DNA of 64,000 nucleotides, taken from Ruminococcus sp. 210702-SL.1.03 (GTDB taxonomy: Bacteria > Bacillota > Clostridia > Oscillospirales > Ruminococcaceae). The position numbers were made by a program, and so were the translations under genes. The stretch's first letter is position 1. The number at the start of each line of letters is the position of its first letter. This document shows positions 51,214 through 59,430 of the stretch, in pieces. Location of the stretch: assembly GCF_020559915.1 (NCBI RefSeq), contig NZ_JAJCLZ010000003.1, positions 84,711 to 148,710 of the forward strand. Direction: 5' to 3'. Below the pieces are notes generated by a model that saw only the letters and a program-made list of their open reading frames with translations, was not told where the DNA came from and ran no database searches.

Positions 51214-51657
51214 TTAGTTCTTTTTTATAAGTTTTAATTCGTATTTGGCGATTTCTGTATTTACATGCTCGTTCATTGAACTATAAGATCTATAGCCGAA
51301 TCTAATGAAAAATAATGTGAGAAGAATAATTCCAGCACTAATTAAAAGCTGTAATAAAAAATTATCTGTTTTTAAATCACAAATAATAATAAATATAGAT
51401 GCAATAATTCCTGTAGATAAGGATTCAAACATTCTATATAAAACACTATTAAAAAAAATCAAACGCGTTTTTCTTTTTATTAGTGTACAATCTTTTACTT
51501 TATCAATATCCTTTGACGAATAGAAAGCATCTAAATTTGATTTAATCAAAGCTATTTTCTCAGTCTCTGAATATTTAGAGTTATTTTTGTTAATGTTAAT
51601 TATTCTATTGACTTTTTTATTAAAACTCCAGAATTCTCTTTTTTCTTTTCTATTCAT
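51214..51657 (-). CDS. Unknown AT-rich gene for a two-segment membrane protein
   Basis: 147 residues, Lys/Asn/Ile/Ser-rich, basic N-terminal half, then two membrane segments (SLSTGIIASIFIIICDL and LLQLLISAGIILLTLFFIRFG), and a charged end. AAGGAG lies 11 bases upstream of the ATG and a consensus promoter precedes it, so it is a real gene. Base composition is far lower in G+C than the neighbours, and the codon choice (AAA, ATT, AAT) differs, which suggests recent transfer. I do not recognise a family; it could be a small membrane-active or immunity-like protein (speculative). Confidence 0.72.
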   Translation of the reverse strand: MNRKEKREFWSFNKKVNRIININKNNSKYSETEKIALIKSNLDAFYSSKDIDKVKDCTLIKRKTRLIFFNSVLYRMFESLSTGIIASIFIIICDLKTDNFLLQLLISAGIILLTLFFIRFGYRSYSSMNEHVNTEIAKYELKLIKKN

Positions 51658-51695
51658 GTGCTAATAAGCTCCTTAAATAAAATTTTATTACATTT

Positions 51696-51724
51696 ATTAT
51701 ACCATAAATCAACCAATTTGTCAA
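51696..51724 (-). promoter_or_regulatory. Promoter of the AT-rich gene
   Basis: Minus strand TTGACA (51724-51719), 17-base spacer, TATAAT (51701-51696). Confidence 0.85.
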
Positions 51725-51742
51725 TAAAAATTTTCCACCCAC

Positions 51743-51780
51743 AAAAAAATCCCCCGCAGCCATCAAGACCGCAGGGGATA
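51743..51780 (-). terminator. Terminator of tRNA-Arg (CCT)
   Basis: On the minus strand ATCCCCTGC pairs with GCGGGGGAT (one G-T pair), followed by seven T. Confidence 0.82.
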
Positions 51781-51796
51781 CCAAATAAATATCAAG

Positions 51797-51870
51797 CGTC
51801 CCAGAAGGGATTTGAACCCCCGACCTTACGCTTAGGAGGCGCACGCTCTATCCAGCTGAGCTACTGAGAC
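51797..51870 (-). tRNA. tRNA-Arg (CCT)
   Basis: Minus strand acceptor GTCTCAG/CTGGGAC, anticodon loop CTCCTAA (anticodon CCT), T-loop TTCAAAT, discriminator G. CCA not encoded. Confidence 0.93.
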
Positions 51871-51970
51871 GTTCGCAACGCAGCTATTGCCGCATTGCCT
51901 ATCTATTATACCATATTTTTATGCGCTTGTCAAGCTTGCCTGCCACGATTTTTCCCGACAAAAATTCTGA

Positions 51971-51999
51971 TTGACAAACGCGCTTTCATATGTTAATAT
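51971..51999 (+). promoter_or_regulatory. Promoter of the ABC-2 exporter operon
   Basis: TTGACA at 51971-51976, 17-base spacer, TAATAT at 51994-51999 with TG before it (extended -10). Confidence 0.75.
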
Positions 52000-52046
52000 A
52001 TTATATAGTATACAAACAAATCCACATCAGAAAGGATACTTGACAA

Positions 52047-52793
52047 ATGGAGAATTCGCAGGAAAATATCGTTCTGCGCGTGGAGGGGCTTTCTAAGGCG
52101 TACAAAAAAGGCGTTTTCGCCAGCAAAGACGTAAGCTTCTCGGTCAAAAAGGGCGAGATATTCGCGCTTATCGGGCCAAACGGCGCGGGCAAAACTACCA
52201 CTATCCGCATGATAGCTACGCTGCTGAAACCTACCGAGGGCGACGCGCTGGTAGACGGCAACTCTATCATCTCAGCGCCCGAAAAGGTTCGCCGCTGCCT
52301 TACATACCTGCCTGATGAAGCAGGCGCATACAAAAATATGAAAGGCAGACAGTATCTGCGCTTTATGGCGGATATGTATGCCGATAATAAACAGCAGTCG
52401 GCGGAGTTCGTAAAGCGCGCCGAGGAGATATGCGGGCTGGGCGAAAGGCTGGACGATAAGGTCGAAAGCTACTCGCGCGGCATGATACGCAAGCTGCTTC
52501 TCGCGAGAACGATAATGTCCCGACCCGAGCTTGCCATTCTCGATGAGCCGACTTCGGGTCTTGACATCATAAACGCGCTCGATATTCGCCGCATGATACG
52601 CTCGTTGGCGGAGCAGGGCATGAGCTTTCTGCTCTCCTCGCACAATATGCTCGAGATAGAGTACGTTTCCGATAGAGTCGGAATTATCGCAAAGGGCAAT
52701 CTGCTCGAGGTCGGCACGCCAGCCGAGCTGCTTGAAAAATACGGTGCGGAAAACCTTGAGGAAGTATTTGAAAGGGTGGTGAGCAGCCGATGA
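52047..52793 (+). CDS. ABC-2 exporter ATPase (NatA-like)
   Basis: 248-residue ATPase: Walker A GPNGAGKTTT, signature YSRGMIRKLLLARTI (first residues of the LSGGQ loop changed to YSRGM, common in this class), Walker B LAILDEPTSGLD, H-loop LLSSHNMLEIE. With the next gene it resembles the NatAB sodium exporter family, though drug or lipid export is as likely. It overlaps the permease gene by 4 bases (ATGA). Confidence 0.92.
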   Translation: MENSQENIVLRVEGLSKAYKKGVFASKDVSFSVKKGEIFALIGPNGAGKTTTIRMIATLLKPTEGDALVDGNSIISAPEKVRRCLTYLPDEAGAYKNMKGRQYLRFMADMYADNKQQSAEFVKRAEEICGLGERLDDKVESYSRGMIRKLLLARTIMSRPELAILDEPTSGLDIINALDIRRMIRSLAEQGMSFLLSSHNMLEIEYVSDRVGIIAKGNLLEVGTPAELLEKYGAENLEEVFERVVSSR

Positions 52794-54103
52794 AATTCGC
52801 AAGTTTGTTTAAAAAAGAGCTGCGCGAAATGCTCTCGCCGCAAACCATCATAATGCTCGTGTTCGTGCTGATAGTCATGGTAGGATTGAGCGGCATGGTA
52901 AACGGCGCTATGGACGAGGCGCAGGAGGAAAGCTCGAAAATAACCATCTGCGACCTTGACGATACCGACTTTTCGCGCTCGGTGATAAAGTTCCTAAAAA
53001 CGCCTACCGCCGATATGAAAAATGATGTAAAAATAATCAAACTCGAAAGCGACGATTACGCTAAAGAGATAAACCGTCTGGGGCTGAAAAGCTTCATAGT
53101 AGTGCCCGAGGGCTTTACTGAAAGCGTGAACAAAGGCGAGCAGGCAAAGCTTATCTACGTTAGTAAGATGACCTCGCTCTCTACCATGTCGAACGTAAAT
53201 TCCGGCTCTGAAACAGCCGTTACGCTCATCGAAGCCGCCGTTAAGAGCGCACTTTACACCGATAAAGTATCGAAAGGGCAGCTTACCGAAGACGAAGTTA
53301 CTCAGCTCAATTCGCCCGTTGACGTGCAGGAGCAGACGATAGTCGGCGGGAAGTCGGCGAATATCTCGCAGCTTATACTTTACAGCGCTTCTTACAGCCA
53401 AACTATGCTGATGCCGCTGGTAGTGTATATGCTGATACTTCTCGGCTCGCAGACCATGATAAACGCCGTAGCCGCCGAAAAGCTTGACAAAACGCTTGAA
53501 ACGCTGCTCTCCGCACCCGTTTCGCGCATAAGCGTGCTGAGCGCAAAAATGCTCGCCGCCGCTGTAGTAGCGCTGCTCAACGCCGTGGTCTACATGCTCG
53601 GCATGAATAATATGACAAGCGGCGTAAGCTCCTCGCTGCCCGATAATTACACCGAGATGGCGAAGCAGCTCGGGCTGAATTTCACTACGACTACCTACGT
53701 CATGATAGGCGCGCAGATGTTGGTATCCACGCTGATAGCGCTTTCCGTTTCAATAATCCTCGGCGCGTTCGCAAAGAGCGTAAAAAGCTCGCAGATGCTC
53801 TCGATGCCGATTCTTTTCATCACGGTAGTGCCCTTTATGGTCTCGATGTTTATGGATATAAGCAGCCTGCCGGGCGCGGTGAGATACCTGCTTTACGCTA
53901 TACCTTTCACCCACACATTCATGGCGAGCGACTGCATACTTTTCGGCAAGACCTCGCTCTACGTCGGCGGACTTATCTACCAGATAATTTTCCTGATAGT
54001 CTGCATGGCGATAGCGCTGAAAATATTTACGAGTGATAAGATATTCACCGCTTCGGAAACGCGCATTTTCGGCAAAAAGAAAAAGCACGCTGAGGCTGAC
54101 TGA
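52790..54103 (+). CDS. ABC-2 exporter permease (NatB/YhaP-like)
   Basis: 437 residues: one membrane segment near 20-40, an extracellular domain of about 140 residues, then five or six segments from about 200 to 425. MKFASLFKKELREMLSPQTIIM is the typical start of ABC-2 permeases, and AVAAEKLDKTLETLLSAPVSRISVLSAK-like text before the second segment is the family's coupling region. Substrate unknown. Confidence 0.88.
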   Translation: MKFASLFKKELREMLSPQTIIMLVFVLIVMVGLSGMVNGAMDEAQEESSKITICDLDDTDFSRSVIKFLKTPTADMKNDVKIIKLESDDYAKEINRLGLKSFIVVPEGFTESVNKGEQAKLIYVSKMTSLSTMSNVNSGSETAVTLIEAAVKSALYTDKVSKGQLTEDEVTQLNSPVDVQEQTIVGGKSANISQLILYSASYSQTMLMPLVVYMLILLGSQTMINAVAAEKLDKTLETLLSAPVSRISVLSAKMLAAAVVALLNAVVYMLGMNNMTSGVSSSLPDNYTEMAKQLGLNFTTTTYVMIGAQMLVSTLIALSVSIILGAFAKSVKSSQMLSMPILFITVVPFMVSMFMDISSLPGAVRYLLYAIPFTHTFMASDCILFGKTSLYVGGLIYQIIFLIVCMAIALKIFTSDKIFTASETRIFGKKKKHAEAD

Positions 54104-54136
54104 TAACTGATCGCTGAGGTTAGAAAGGACATTTTG

Positions 54137-55201
54137 ATGACATACAATTTCAAGAAGATAGCCGCAGCCTGCACCGCCGCAGTTCTCGCGCTTGCGCTGG
54201 CAGCCTGCGGAAATTCAGATAATTCGGATAAAGACAGCAAAGCCGCCTCGCAGACCGAGCAGACCGTTCCGCAGGTGACTTTGCAGCCAAGTTCGGAAGC
54301 GGAAAGCGCGGCGGACAGTTCCAGCGAAAGTGAGCCGACTTCGGAAGGGGAGTACGCCCCCGCAATGTGGCTCGTCACTTCGCCAAACGGCGGCAAGATG
54401 TACATGATGGGCAGTATGCACTATCTGCGCGACGAATGTTATCCGCTGCCCGACTATGTACAAAAGGCTTACGACGAGGCGGATACGCTCGCGGTGGAGT
54501 GCGACATCACCGACCGCACAGCTTCTTTCGCGGCTACGCTCGATAAGGCTGACCAGATGTATTATTCCGACGGCACGACCTTGCGCGACCACCTGGGCGA
54601 CGAGATCTACGACAACCTAGAGGGCTACATGGCGGCGCACGACGAAAAGCTTTCGCTTTACGACCAGTACCGGCTTTGGTATCTCGATCAGGTGATCAGC
54701 GGTATGGCGGTGGAGGACGCTCAGCTTAAATCAAGCAAGGGTCTTGACATGAACCTGCTGCAATGGGCGCACGACGACGGCAAAGAGATATACGAAGTAG
54801 AGTCGATAACTTTTCAGATGGACTTGCTCGCGAATTTCTCTGAGGATATTTACAAGATAATGCTTTCGAGCTACTCCGCCGATTCGCAGGAGGAGCTCAC
54901 GCAGAGCTACGAAGATCTTTATCAGGCGTGGCGCACGGGCGATACCGAAGCGATACTTGCGCTGAGCGACGGCGAAACCGAGCAGCTCGATAAAGACCAG
55001 CAGGCGGCTATGGACGATTACAACGACCAAATGCTTTACAGCCGCAACAAGGGCATGGCGGCTAAGGCGGAAGAGCTTATAGACGGCGAAAAGCGCACAT
55101 TTTTCGTAGTGGGTGCGGCGCATTTCGTGGGCGACGGCGGAATAATCGACCTGCTTACGAAAGATGGCTACACCTGCGAGCGCGTTACAGAAGCAGAATA
55201 A
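54137..55201 (+). CDS. TraB/GumN-family lipoprotein
   Basis: 354 residues with a lipoprotein signal (ALALAACG). Ser/Glu/Thr-rich linker to about 75, then the TraB/GumN domain: MYMMGSMHYLRDECYPLPDYV, ADTLAVECDI and, at the end, TFFVVGAAHFVGDGGIIDLL. The paired GSxH and GAxHF motifs with an intervening E are the supposed metal site of this hydrolase-like family (related to Tiki proteases and EreA). The start is ATG 54137 (GAAAGGA 7 bases upstream). It follows the exporter genes and may share their transcript. Confidence 0.88.
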   Translation: MTYNFKKIAAACTAAVLALALAACGNSDNSDKDSKAASQTEQTVPQVTLQPSSEAESAADSSSESEPTSEGEYAPAMWLVTSPNGGKMYMMGSMHYLRDECYPLPDYVQKAYDEADTLAVECDITDRTASFAATLDKADQMYYSDGTTLRDHLGDEIYDNLEGYMAAHDEKLSLYDQYRLWYLDQVISGMAVEDAQLKSSKGLDMNLLQWAHDDGKEIYEVESITFQMDLLANFSEDIYKIMLSSYSADSQEELTQSYEDLYQAWRTGDTEAILALSDGETEQLDKDQQAAMDDYNDQMLYSRNKGMAAKAEELIDGEKRTFFVVGAAHFVGDGGIIDLLTKDGYTCERVTEAE

Positions 55202-55207
55202 TGCAAG

Positions 55208-55245
55208 ATACCGTTTCGATGATAATATCGGAACGGTACTTTTTT
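55208..55245 (+). terminator. Terminator after the TraB-like gene
   Basis: TACCGTT and AACGGTA arms with inner CGAT/ATCG pairs, then six T. Confidence 0.82.
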
Positions 55246-55249
55246 GCGC

Positions 55250-55291
55250 AAAAAAGCTCCCTCTGAAATTTCTCTCAGAGGGAGCGCTTTT
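55250..55291. terminator. Bidirectional terminator at the end of the pfl operon
   Basis: AGCTCCCTCTGA at 55255-55266 pairs with TCAGAGGGAGC at 55275-55285, T-run on both strands; ends the minus-strand pfl operon. Confidence 0.88.
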
Positions 55292-55323
55292 TTATCTGCC
55301 TATATTATCAGATGATAAGATCA

Positions 55324-55566
55324 TCAGATGGACTCGTGGAAGGTTCTGGAGATAACGTCGTCCTGCTGCTCTTTAGTCAGCTTGATGAAGTTTACAGCGT
55401 AGCCCGAAACTCTGATAGTGAGCTGGGGGTACTTCTCAGGATGCTTCTGCGCGTCGATAAGTGTTTCGCGGTTGAAAACATTTACGTTCAGGTGGTGTCC
55501 GCCCTTTTCTACATAGCCGTCGAGCAGTCCTACAAGATTATCTACTTGGTTCTTGGTTGCACTCAT
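55324..55566 (-). CDS. Stand-alone glycyl-radical domain of a split pyruvate formate-lyase
   Basis: 80 residues matching only the C-terminal part of Pfl[21 protein letters not shown], then [20 protein letters not shown] and [27 protein letters not shown]. The radical glycine is G55 in RVSGYAV, followed by 25 residues as in E. coli PflB. It is shorter than GrcA/YfiD (about 127 residues), which also carries this domain to repair cleaved PFL. Start at 55566 has AAAGGAG 10 bases upstream; a reading from 55641 lacks this. Since the large subunit in the same operon lacks this domain, I infer an obligatory small subunit of the enzyme, not a spare part. Confidence 0.9.
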   Translation of the reverse strand: MSATKNQVDNLVGLLDGYVEKGGHHLNVNVFNRETLIDAQKHPEKYPQLTIRVSGYAVNFIKLTKEQQDDVISRTFHESI

Positions 55567-55588
55567 TTCTAAGCAACTCCTTTCATTA

Positions 55589-55819
55589 TTATAAAAGCTC
55601 ATCGTCCTCTTCTTCGGGCGAGGGCTCGTTCGGCTGCGCACACGCGCCGAGCTTTCCGCAATCGGTGGAATTTACCGTGGTAAAGGTTATACCCTCGTCC
55701 ATATTGCTGAGGTCTACGGTTATCCTGCCTGTGCCGTCTGCTATCAGCTTATCTATTACCGATACCAGATCTTCCGGCTCGCCTATGCCGTTGTCCTCTT
55801 TTTTAAGAATATATCCCAT
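55589..55819 (-). CDS. Unknown 76-residue acidic protein between the PFL parts
   Basis: GAGGTGA lies 7 bases before the ATG and the gene is 22 bases upstream of the glycyl-radical gene and 63 bases downstream of the large PFL gene, so it is in one transcript with both. [21 protein letters not shown] begins the protein; helix then strands ([20 protein letters not shown]) follow, then two cysteines (CGKLGAC) and an acidic tail EEEDDELL. No known family comes to mind. Its location suggests a linker, chaperone or regulator for the split enzyme (inference). Confidence 0.72.
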   Translation of the reverse strand: MGYILKKEDNGIGEPEDLVSVIDKLIADGTGRITVDLSNMDEGITFTTVNSTDCGKLGACAQPNEPSPEEEDDELL

Positions 55820-55882
55820 TTTATCTCACCTCTTGCCCCGCCGCGTATTTCAGCCTGCGTTTATGCGAAAATGTGTTTTTTA

Positions 55883-57967
55883 TTACTTATCCTCTGCCAT
55901 AGCGTCAGCGATGCTCTGCACGTCGATGTCGCCCATGAATACCTGATCGTCCTTGCCGAGTGCGTCGGGGATGATGGAGAAGGTGTTGGAGATACCGTCC
56001 TGTGCGTGGCGGAAAGGCAGCTTAGCTACGCTGGAGAGCGAAGCGGCAGCGCCGTGAGTATCTCTGCCGTGCATCGGGTTAGCTCCGGGTGCGAGAGGCA
56101 CGCCGATCTTTCTTCCATCAGGGGTCGAGCCGGTCTTTTTGCCGTATACGACGTTGGAAGTGATGGTGAGTATAGACATGGTGGGAACACCGTCGCGGTA
56201 GGTGTGGTGCTTTCTGATCTTGTTCATGAAGGTGCGTACCAGATCTACTGCTATCTTGTCAACTCTGTCATCGTTGTTGCCGTACTTAGGATAATCGCCT
56301 TCTACCTCGTAGTCGGTAACTATTCCGTTTTCATCGCGGATGCACTTTACCTTAGCGTACTTGATAGCGGAGAGCGAGTCTGCTACTACCGAAAGGCCTG
56401 CGATACCTGTTGCAAAGTATCTCTTTACATCTCTGTCGTGCAGAGCCATCTGCGCTCTTTCGTAGCAGTACTTATCGTGCATATAGTGGATAACGTTCAG
56501 GGTGTTTACATACAGACCTGCCAGCCATTCCATCATATCGTCGTAGCGCTCCATTACCTCATCGTAGTCGAGGTATTCGCTTGTGATCGGGCGGTACTTA
56601 GGGCCGACCTGTATCTTGAGCTTTTCGTCAACGCCGCCGTTGATAGCGTAAAGCATACACTTAGCGAGGTTAGCGCGTGCGCCGAAGAACTGCATTTCCT
56701 TGCCTATTCTCATAGAGGATACGCAGCAGGCGATAGCGTAGTCGTCGCCGTGGGTAGCTCTCATCATATCGTCGTTCTCATACTGGATGGAAGAGGTATT
56801 GATAGAGATCTTAGCGCAGTAATTCTTGAAGTTGATAGGCAGCTTTCTGCTCCAGAGTACGGTCATGTTAGGCTCGGGAGCAGGGCCGAGGTTCTCAAGT
56901 GTATGCAGGTATCTGAACGAGTTCTTGGTGACCATGTGCTCGCCGTCGATGGTAACGCCGCCGATCGACTCGGTTACCCATGTCGGGTCGCCGGAGAAGA
57001 GGGAGTTGTACTCGGGGGTACGAGCGAATTTTACCATTCTCAGCTTCATGATGAACTGGTCGATAAGCTCCTGCGCCTCTTCCTCAGTGAGTATGCCCTT
57101 TTCAAGGTCGCGCTGGATGTAGATGTCGAGGAAGGTAGAGGTCCTGCCGAGCGACATAGCCGCGCCGTTCTGCTCCTTAACAGCGGCGAGGTAGCCGAAG
57201 TACAGCCACTGTACAGCTTCCTTAGCGTTAGCAGCAGGCTTTGTGATGTCGCAGCCGTAGATCCTGCCCAGCTCAGCGATGTCGTCGAGAGCTCTCATCT
57301 GCTCAGCCAGCTCCTCGCGCAGACGAATGTTCTTAGAGGTCATTCTTACGAGCGAGGTGTCGATCTGGTCCTGCTTGTCCTCTTTGAGGAGGTCGATACC
57401 GTAAAGAGCAATTCTGCGGTAGTCGCCGATGATCCTTCCTCTGCCGTAAGCGTCAGGCAGACCGGTGATTATGCCGGCGTGTCTTGCAGCCTTCATCTCA
57501 GGGGTGTAAGCGTCGAAAACGCCCTGGTTATGGGTCTTGCGGTATTTGGTGAATATTTCAACTATTTCAGGGTCTACTTCGTAGCCGTTCTGCTTGCAGG
57601 CGTTTACAGCCATTCTGATACCGCCGAAAGGCTGCAGCGAGCGCTTCAGGGGCTTGTCAGTCTGAAGACCTACTATCTTCTCGAGTTCTTTGTCGATGTA
57701 GCCTGCGGGGTGTGAGGTGATGGTGGAAACGATCTTGGTATCCATGTCGAGAACGCCGCCCTTGGCGCGCTCCTGTTCAAAAAGGTCGAGCACTTCTGCC
57801 CACAGCTTCTTGGTGTCCTCGCTGGGGGGCGCCAGAAAGCTTTCATCGCCGTCGTAGGGGGTATAGTTCTTCTTAATAAAGTCGCGAACGTTTACCGAGC
57901 CGTTGCTCCATCTTCCCGGGGCAAAGCCCTCCCACTGCGCGCAAAACTTTTCTGTCAAATCAATCAT
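55883..57967 (-). CDS. pflB: Pyruvate formate-lyase large part lacking the glycyl-radical domain
   Basis: Converts pyruvate and CoA to acetyl-CoA and formate, the anaerobic route from pyruvate. 694 residues versus 759 in E. coli PflB, collinear from the N-terminus to [10 protein letters not shown]. The catalytic cysteine pair is C414-C415 in [10 protein letters not shown]. The chain ends with a new 18-20-residue acidic tail in place of the last about 70 residues, which contain the radical glycine. Those residues are encoded by the gene at 55324-55566. No pflA activase gene lies in the window. GAAAGGAATG precedes the start. Alone this chain could not carry the radical. Confidence 0.95.
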   Translation of the reverse strand: MIDLTEKFCAQWEGFAPGRWSNGSVNVRDFIKKNYTPYDGDESFLAPPSEDTKKLWAEVLDLFEQERAKGGVLDMDTKIVSTITSHPAGYIDKELEKIVGLQTDKPLKRSLQPFGGIRMAVNACKQNGYEVDPEIVEIFTKYRKTHNQGVFDAYTPEMKAARHAGIITGLPDAYGRGRIIGDYRRIALYGIDLLKEDKQDQIDTSLVRMTSKNIRLREELAEQMRALDDIAELGRIYGCDITKPAANAKEAVQWLYFGYLAAVKEQNGAAMSLGRTSTFLDIYIQRDLEKGILTEEEAQELIDQFIMKLRMVKFARTPEYNSLFSGDPTWVTESIGGVTIDGEHMVTKNSFRYLHTLENLGPAPEPNMTVLWSRKLPINFKNYCAKISINTSSIQYENDDMMRATHGDDYAIACCVSSMRIGKEMQFFGARANLAKCMLYAINGGVDEKLKIQVGPKYRPITSEYLDYDEVMERYDDMMEWLAGLYVNTLNVIHYMHDKYCYERAQMALHDRDVKRYFATGIAGLSVVADSLSAIKYAKVKCIRDENGIVTDYEVEGDYPKYGNNDDRVDKIAVDLVRTFMNKIRKHHTYRDGVPTMSILTITSNVVYGKKTGSTPDGRKIGVPLAPGANPMHGRDTHGAAASLSSVAKLPFRHAQDGISNTFSIIPDALGKDDQVFMGDIDVQSIADAMAEDK

Positions 57968-57994
57968 TCCTTTCTTGATCGTATATGACCAACG

Positions 57995-58065
57995 TGTGGT
58001 TAGATATGGCTAACCCCACATGAATCATATAAAAATCCATATGCGGTATACATACACCCGCATAT
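57995..58065 (-). promoter_or_regulatory. Two hairpins in the pfl leader
   Basis: ATATGCGG/CCGCATAT at 58039-58065 (perfect 8 bases) and GTGTGGTTAG/CTAACCCCAC-type stem at 57995-58020 lie between the promoter and the pfl start. Neither has a T-run; they may stabilise the RNA or be regulatory. Confidence 0.5.
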
Positions 58066-58074
58066 CATACATTT

Positions 58075-58103
58075 ATAATAACACAATAAACTTGATATGT
58101 CAA
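58075..58103 (-). promoter_or_regulatory. pfl operon promoter
   Basis: Minus strand TTGACA (58103-58098), 17-base spacer, TATTAT (58080-58075). The -35 lies in the palindrome CTTGA-N4-TCAAG (58091-58104), a possible operator. From 58105 to 58360 no other gene is seen, only AT-rich sequence. Confidence 0.8.
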
Positions 58104-58367
58104 GGGCGGGGAAAATTTTCTCATGTTAATTTATTTTGAACTATAAAAAAATACTTTTTTTGTGCATTTTGATGGCTGAGAAAAAAGCTTGTCGAAGCGC
58201 TGACGCATTATATAAGTCGATATTTTCGCCGCGTTTATAAATTTATGAAATCAGCGTTCGCTTTCCCGATATTGTACATATTACGCATTATATTTCCAAT
58301 AACCGCGCGATTTATACAAAAAACTGATTTAATATATTTTTGTTTCATTAAATTATTATAATTCCTA

Positions 58368-58396
58368 TTGACTTTTTTTCGGCAATGTGCTATAAT
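58368..58396 (+). promoter_or_regulatory. Promoter of the AraC-family gene
   Basis: TTGACT at 58368-58373, 17-base spacer, TATAAT at 58391-58396; leader of about 100 bases. Confidence 0.82.
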
Positions 58397-58498
58397 CTTA
58401 TTATAAGATATGAATTTATGAACCAAAACGAGGGGGCTTTTCTCTCGCTTTGGTCGCACCATATACATTTATATATTTACCCGCTGGAGGATATTGTC

Positions 58499-59326
58499 AT
58501 GACGGATTTTTACTATCCTGTGCTAAATGACGAGGTCAATCTGCCGCTGTACGTTTTAGGCATCGGCGCGCGCGACCGCGAATTTCATTTTATAAGAGAA
58601 GAGGGCTACCCGAACCACCAGATAATCTACTGCGTGCGCGGAAGCGGCGTGCTGGTGCTGGAGGGCGAAGAGTACCCGATAAACGCGGGCGACGCTTTTT
58701 ACCTGCCGCCGAATGTGCCGCACGAATATTACCCTACCGAAGAGATATGGGAAACTCACTGGATAACCTTTGAGGGCAGGGAAGTAGAGTCTGTAATGGA
58801 GTACATAAAGCTTGAAAAAGCTAAGGTCTTTCATATACACGACCTTAATTCGCTCGACGCTATCTTCAAGAAAATGCTCTACCTCATGCGCACCAATTAC
58901 TACTACTGCGGTCAGCAGTGCTCGGCGCATCTGTACCAGTTTTTCATCGAGCTGAACCGCGTTGTAAATCTGCAAAACGGTTCTCACGACGGCGCTAAGC
59001 AAAATCAGCTTCAGCCTGTCATTGATTACATCAATAAGAATTACCGAAAGGATATTACCCTTACCGAGCTTTCAGTGCTGATAGATCTTTCGCCGCAGTA
59101 TCTATGCAGGCTTTTTAAAGAGTGCTTAAATCTGCGTCCGTTTGAATATCTTGCCAGAAAGCGCATACAGCAGGCAAAGATGCTTCTGCTGGAGGATAAG
59201 AAAAACATCAACGAGATAGCGGCGGAGGTAGGCTATAACGACTGCTCGTACTTCTGCGCGGTGTTCAAGCGCCACGAGATGCTCTCGCCCGCCGAGTTTA
59301 GAAATCTGCATAAGAAATCTTCGTGA
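58499..59326 (+). CDS. AraC-family regulator with N-terminal cupin
   Basis: 275-residue sugar-type regulator. Residues about 20-110 form a cupin ligand domain (IIYCVRGSGVLVLEGEEYPINAGDAF). Residues about 175-275 form the double helix-turn-helix (YRKDITLTELSVLIDLSPQYLCRLFKE; INEIAAEVGYNDCSYFCAVFKR). The start at ATG 58499 has GGAGG 8 bases upstream; a longer reading from 58385 starts inside the promoter. Ligand unknown; no sugar operon is adjacent, only pfl upstream on the other strand. Confidence 0.92.
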   Translation: MTDFYYPVLNDEVNLPLYVLGIGARDREFHFIREEGYPNHQIIYCVRGSGVLVLEGEEYPINAGDAFYLPPNVPHEYYPTEEIWETHWITFEGREVESVMEYIKLEKAKVFHIHDLNSLDAIFKKMLYLMRTNYYYCGQQCSAHLYQFFIELNRVVNLQNGSHDGAKQNQLQPVIDYINKNYRKDITLTELSVLIDLSPQYLCRLFKECLNLRPFEYLARKRIQQAKMLLLEDKKNINEIAAEVGYNDCSYFCAVFKRHEMLSPAEFRNLHKKSS

Positions 59327-59400
59327 GCAGGTTTTGGCAGGTTAAAATATTCAATATCAAAGTAAGCCCAAGCGCTTGACGGCTTTATAAAGCAAAAATT

Positions 59401-59425
59401 TCCCCCGAACCAAAAGCTCGGGGGA
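59401..59425. terminator. Bidirectional terminator
   Basis: TCCCCCGA/TCGGGGGA arms with a 9-base loop, flanked by A/T-runs; ends the AraC gene (+) and the cohesin-like gene (-). Confidence 0.87.
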
Positions 59426-59430
59426 ATTTC

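Noticed and set aside
50771..51870. Integrated prophage or conjugative element at the tRNA genes
   Set aside because: No integrase, no attachment repeats and only one cargo gene are visible.
55324..55566. Ordinary GrcA (YfiD) spare part
   Set aside because: The product is shorter than GrcA and the neighbouring PFL lacks the same domain, so it is needed in trans rather than as repair.
55871..57715. 614-codon open frame on the + strand opposite pfl
   Set aside because: It is an antisense shadow of the highly biased pfl codons; no ribosome binding site and no recognisable protein.
55324..57967. Frameshift or assembly error as cause of the split PFL
   Set aside because: 316 bases with a complete gene of its own lie between the two parts, and each part has its own ribosome binding site and new end sequence.
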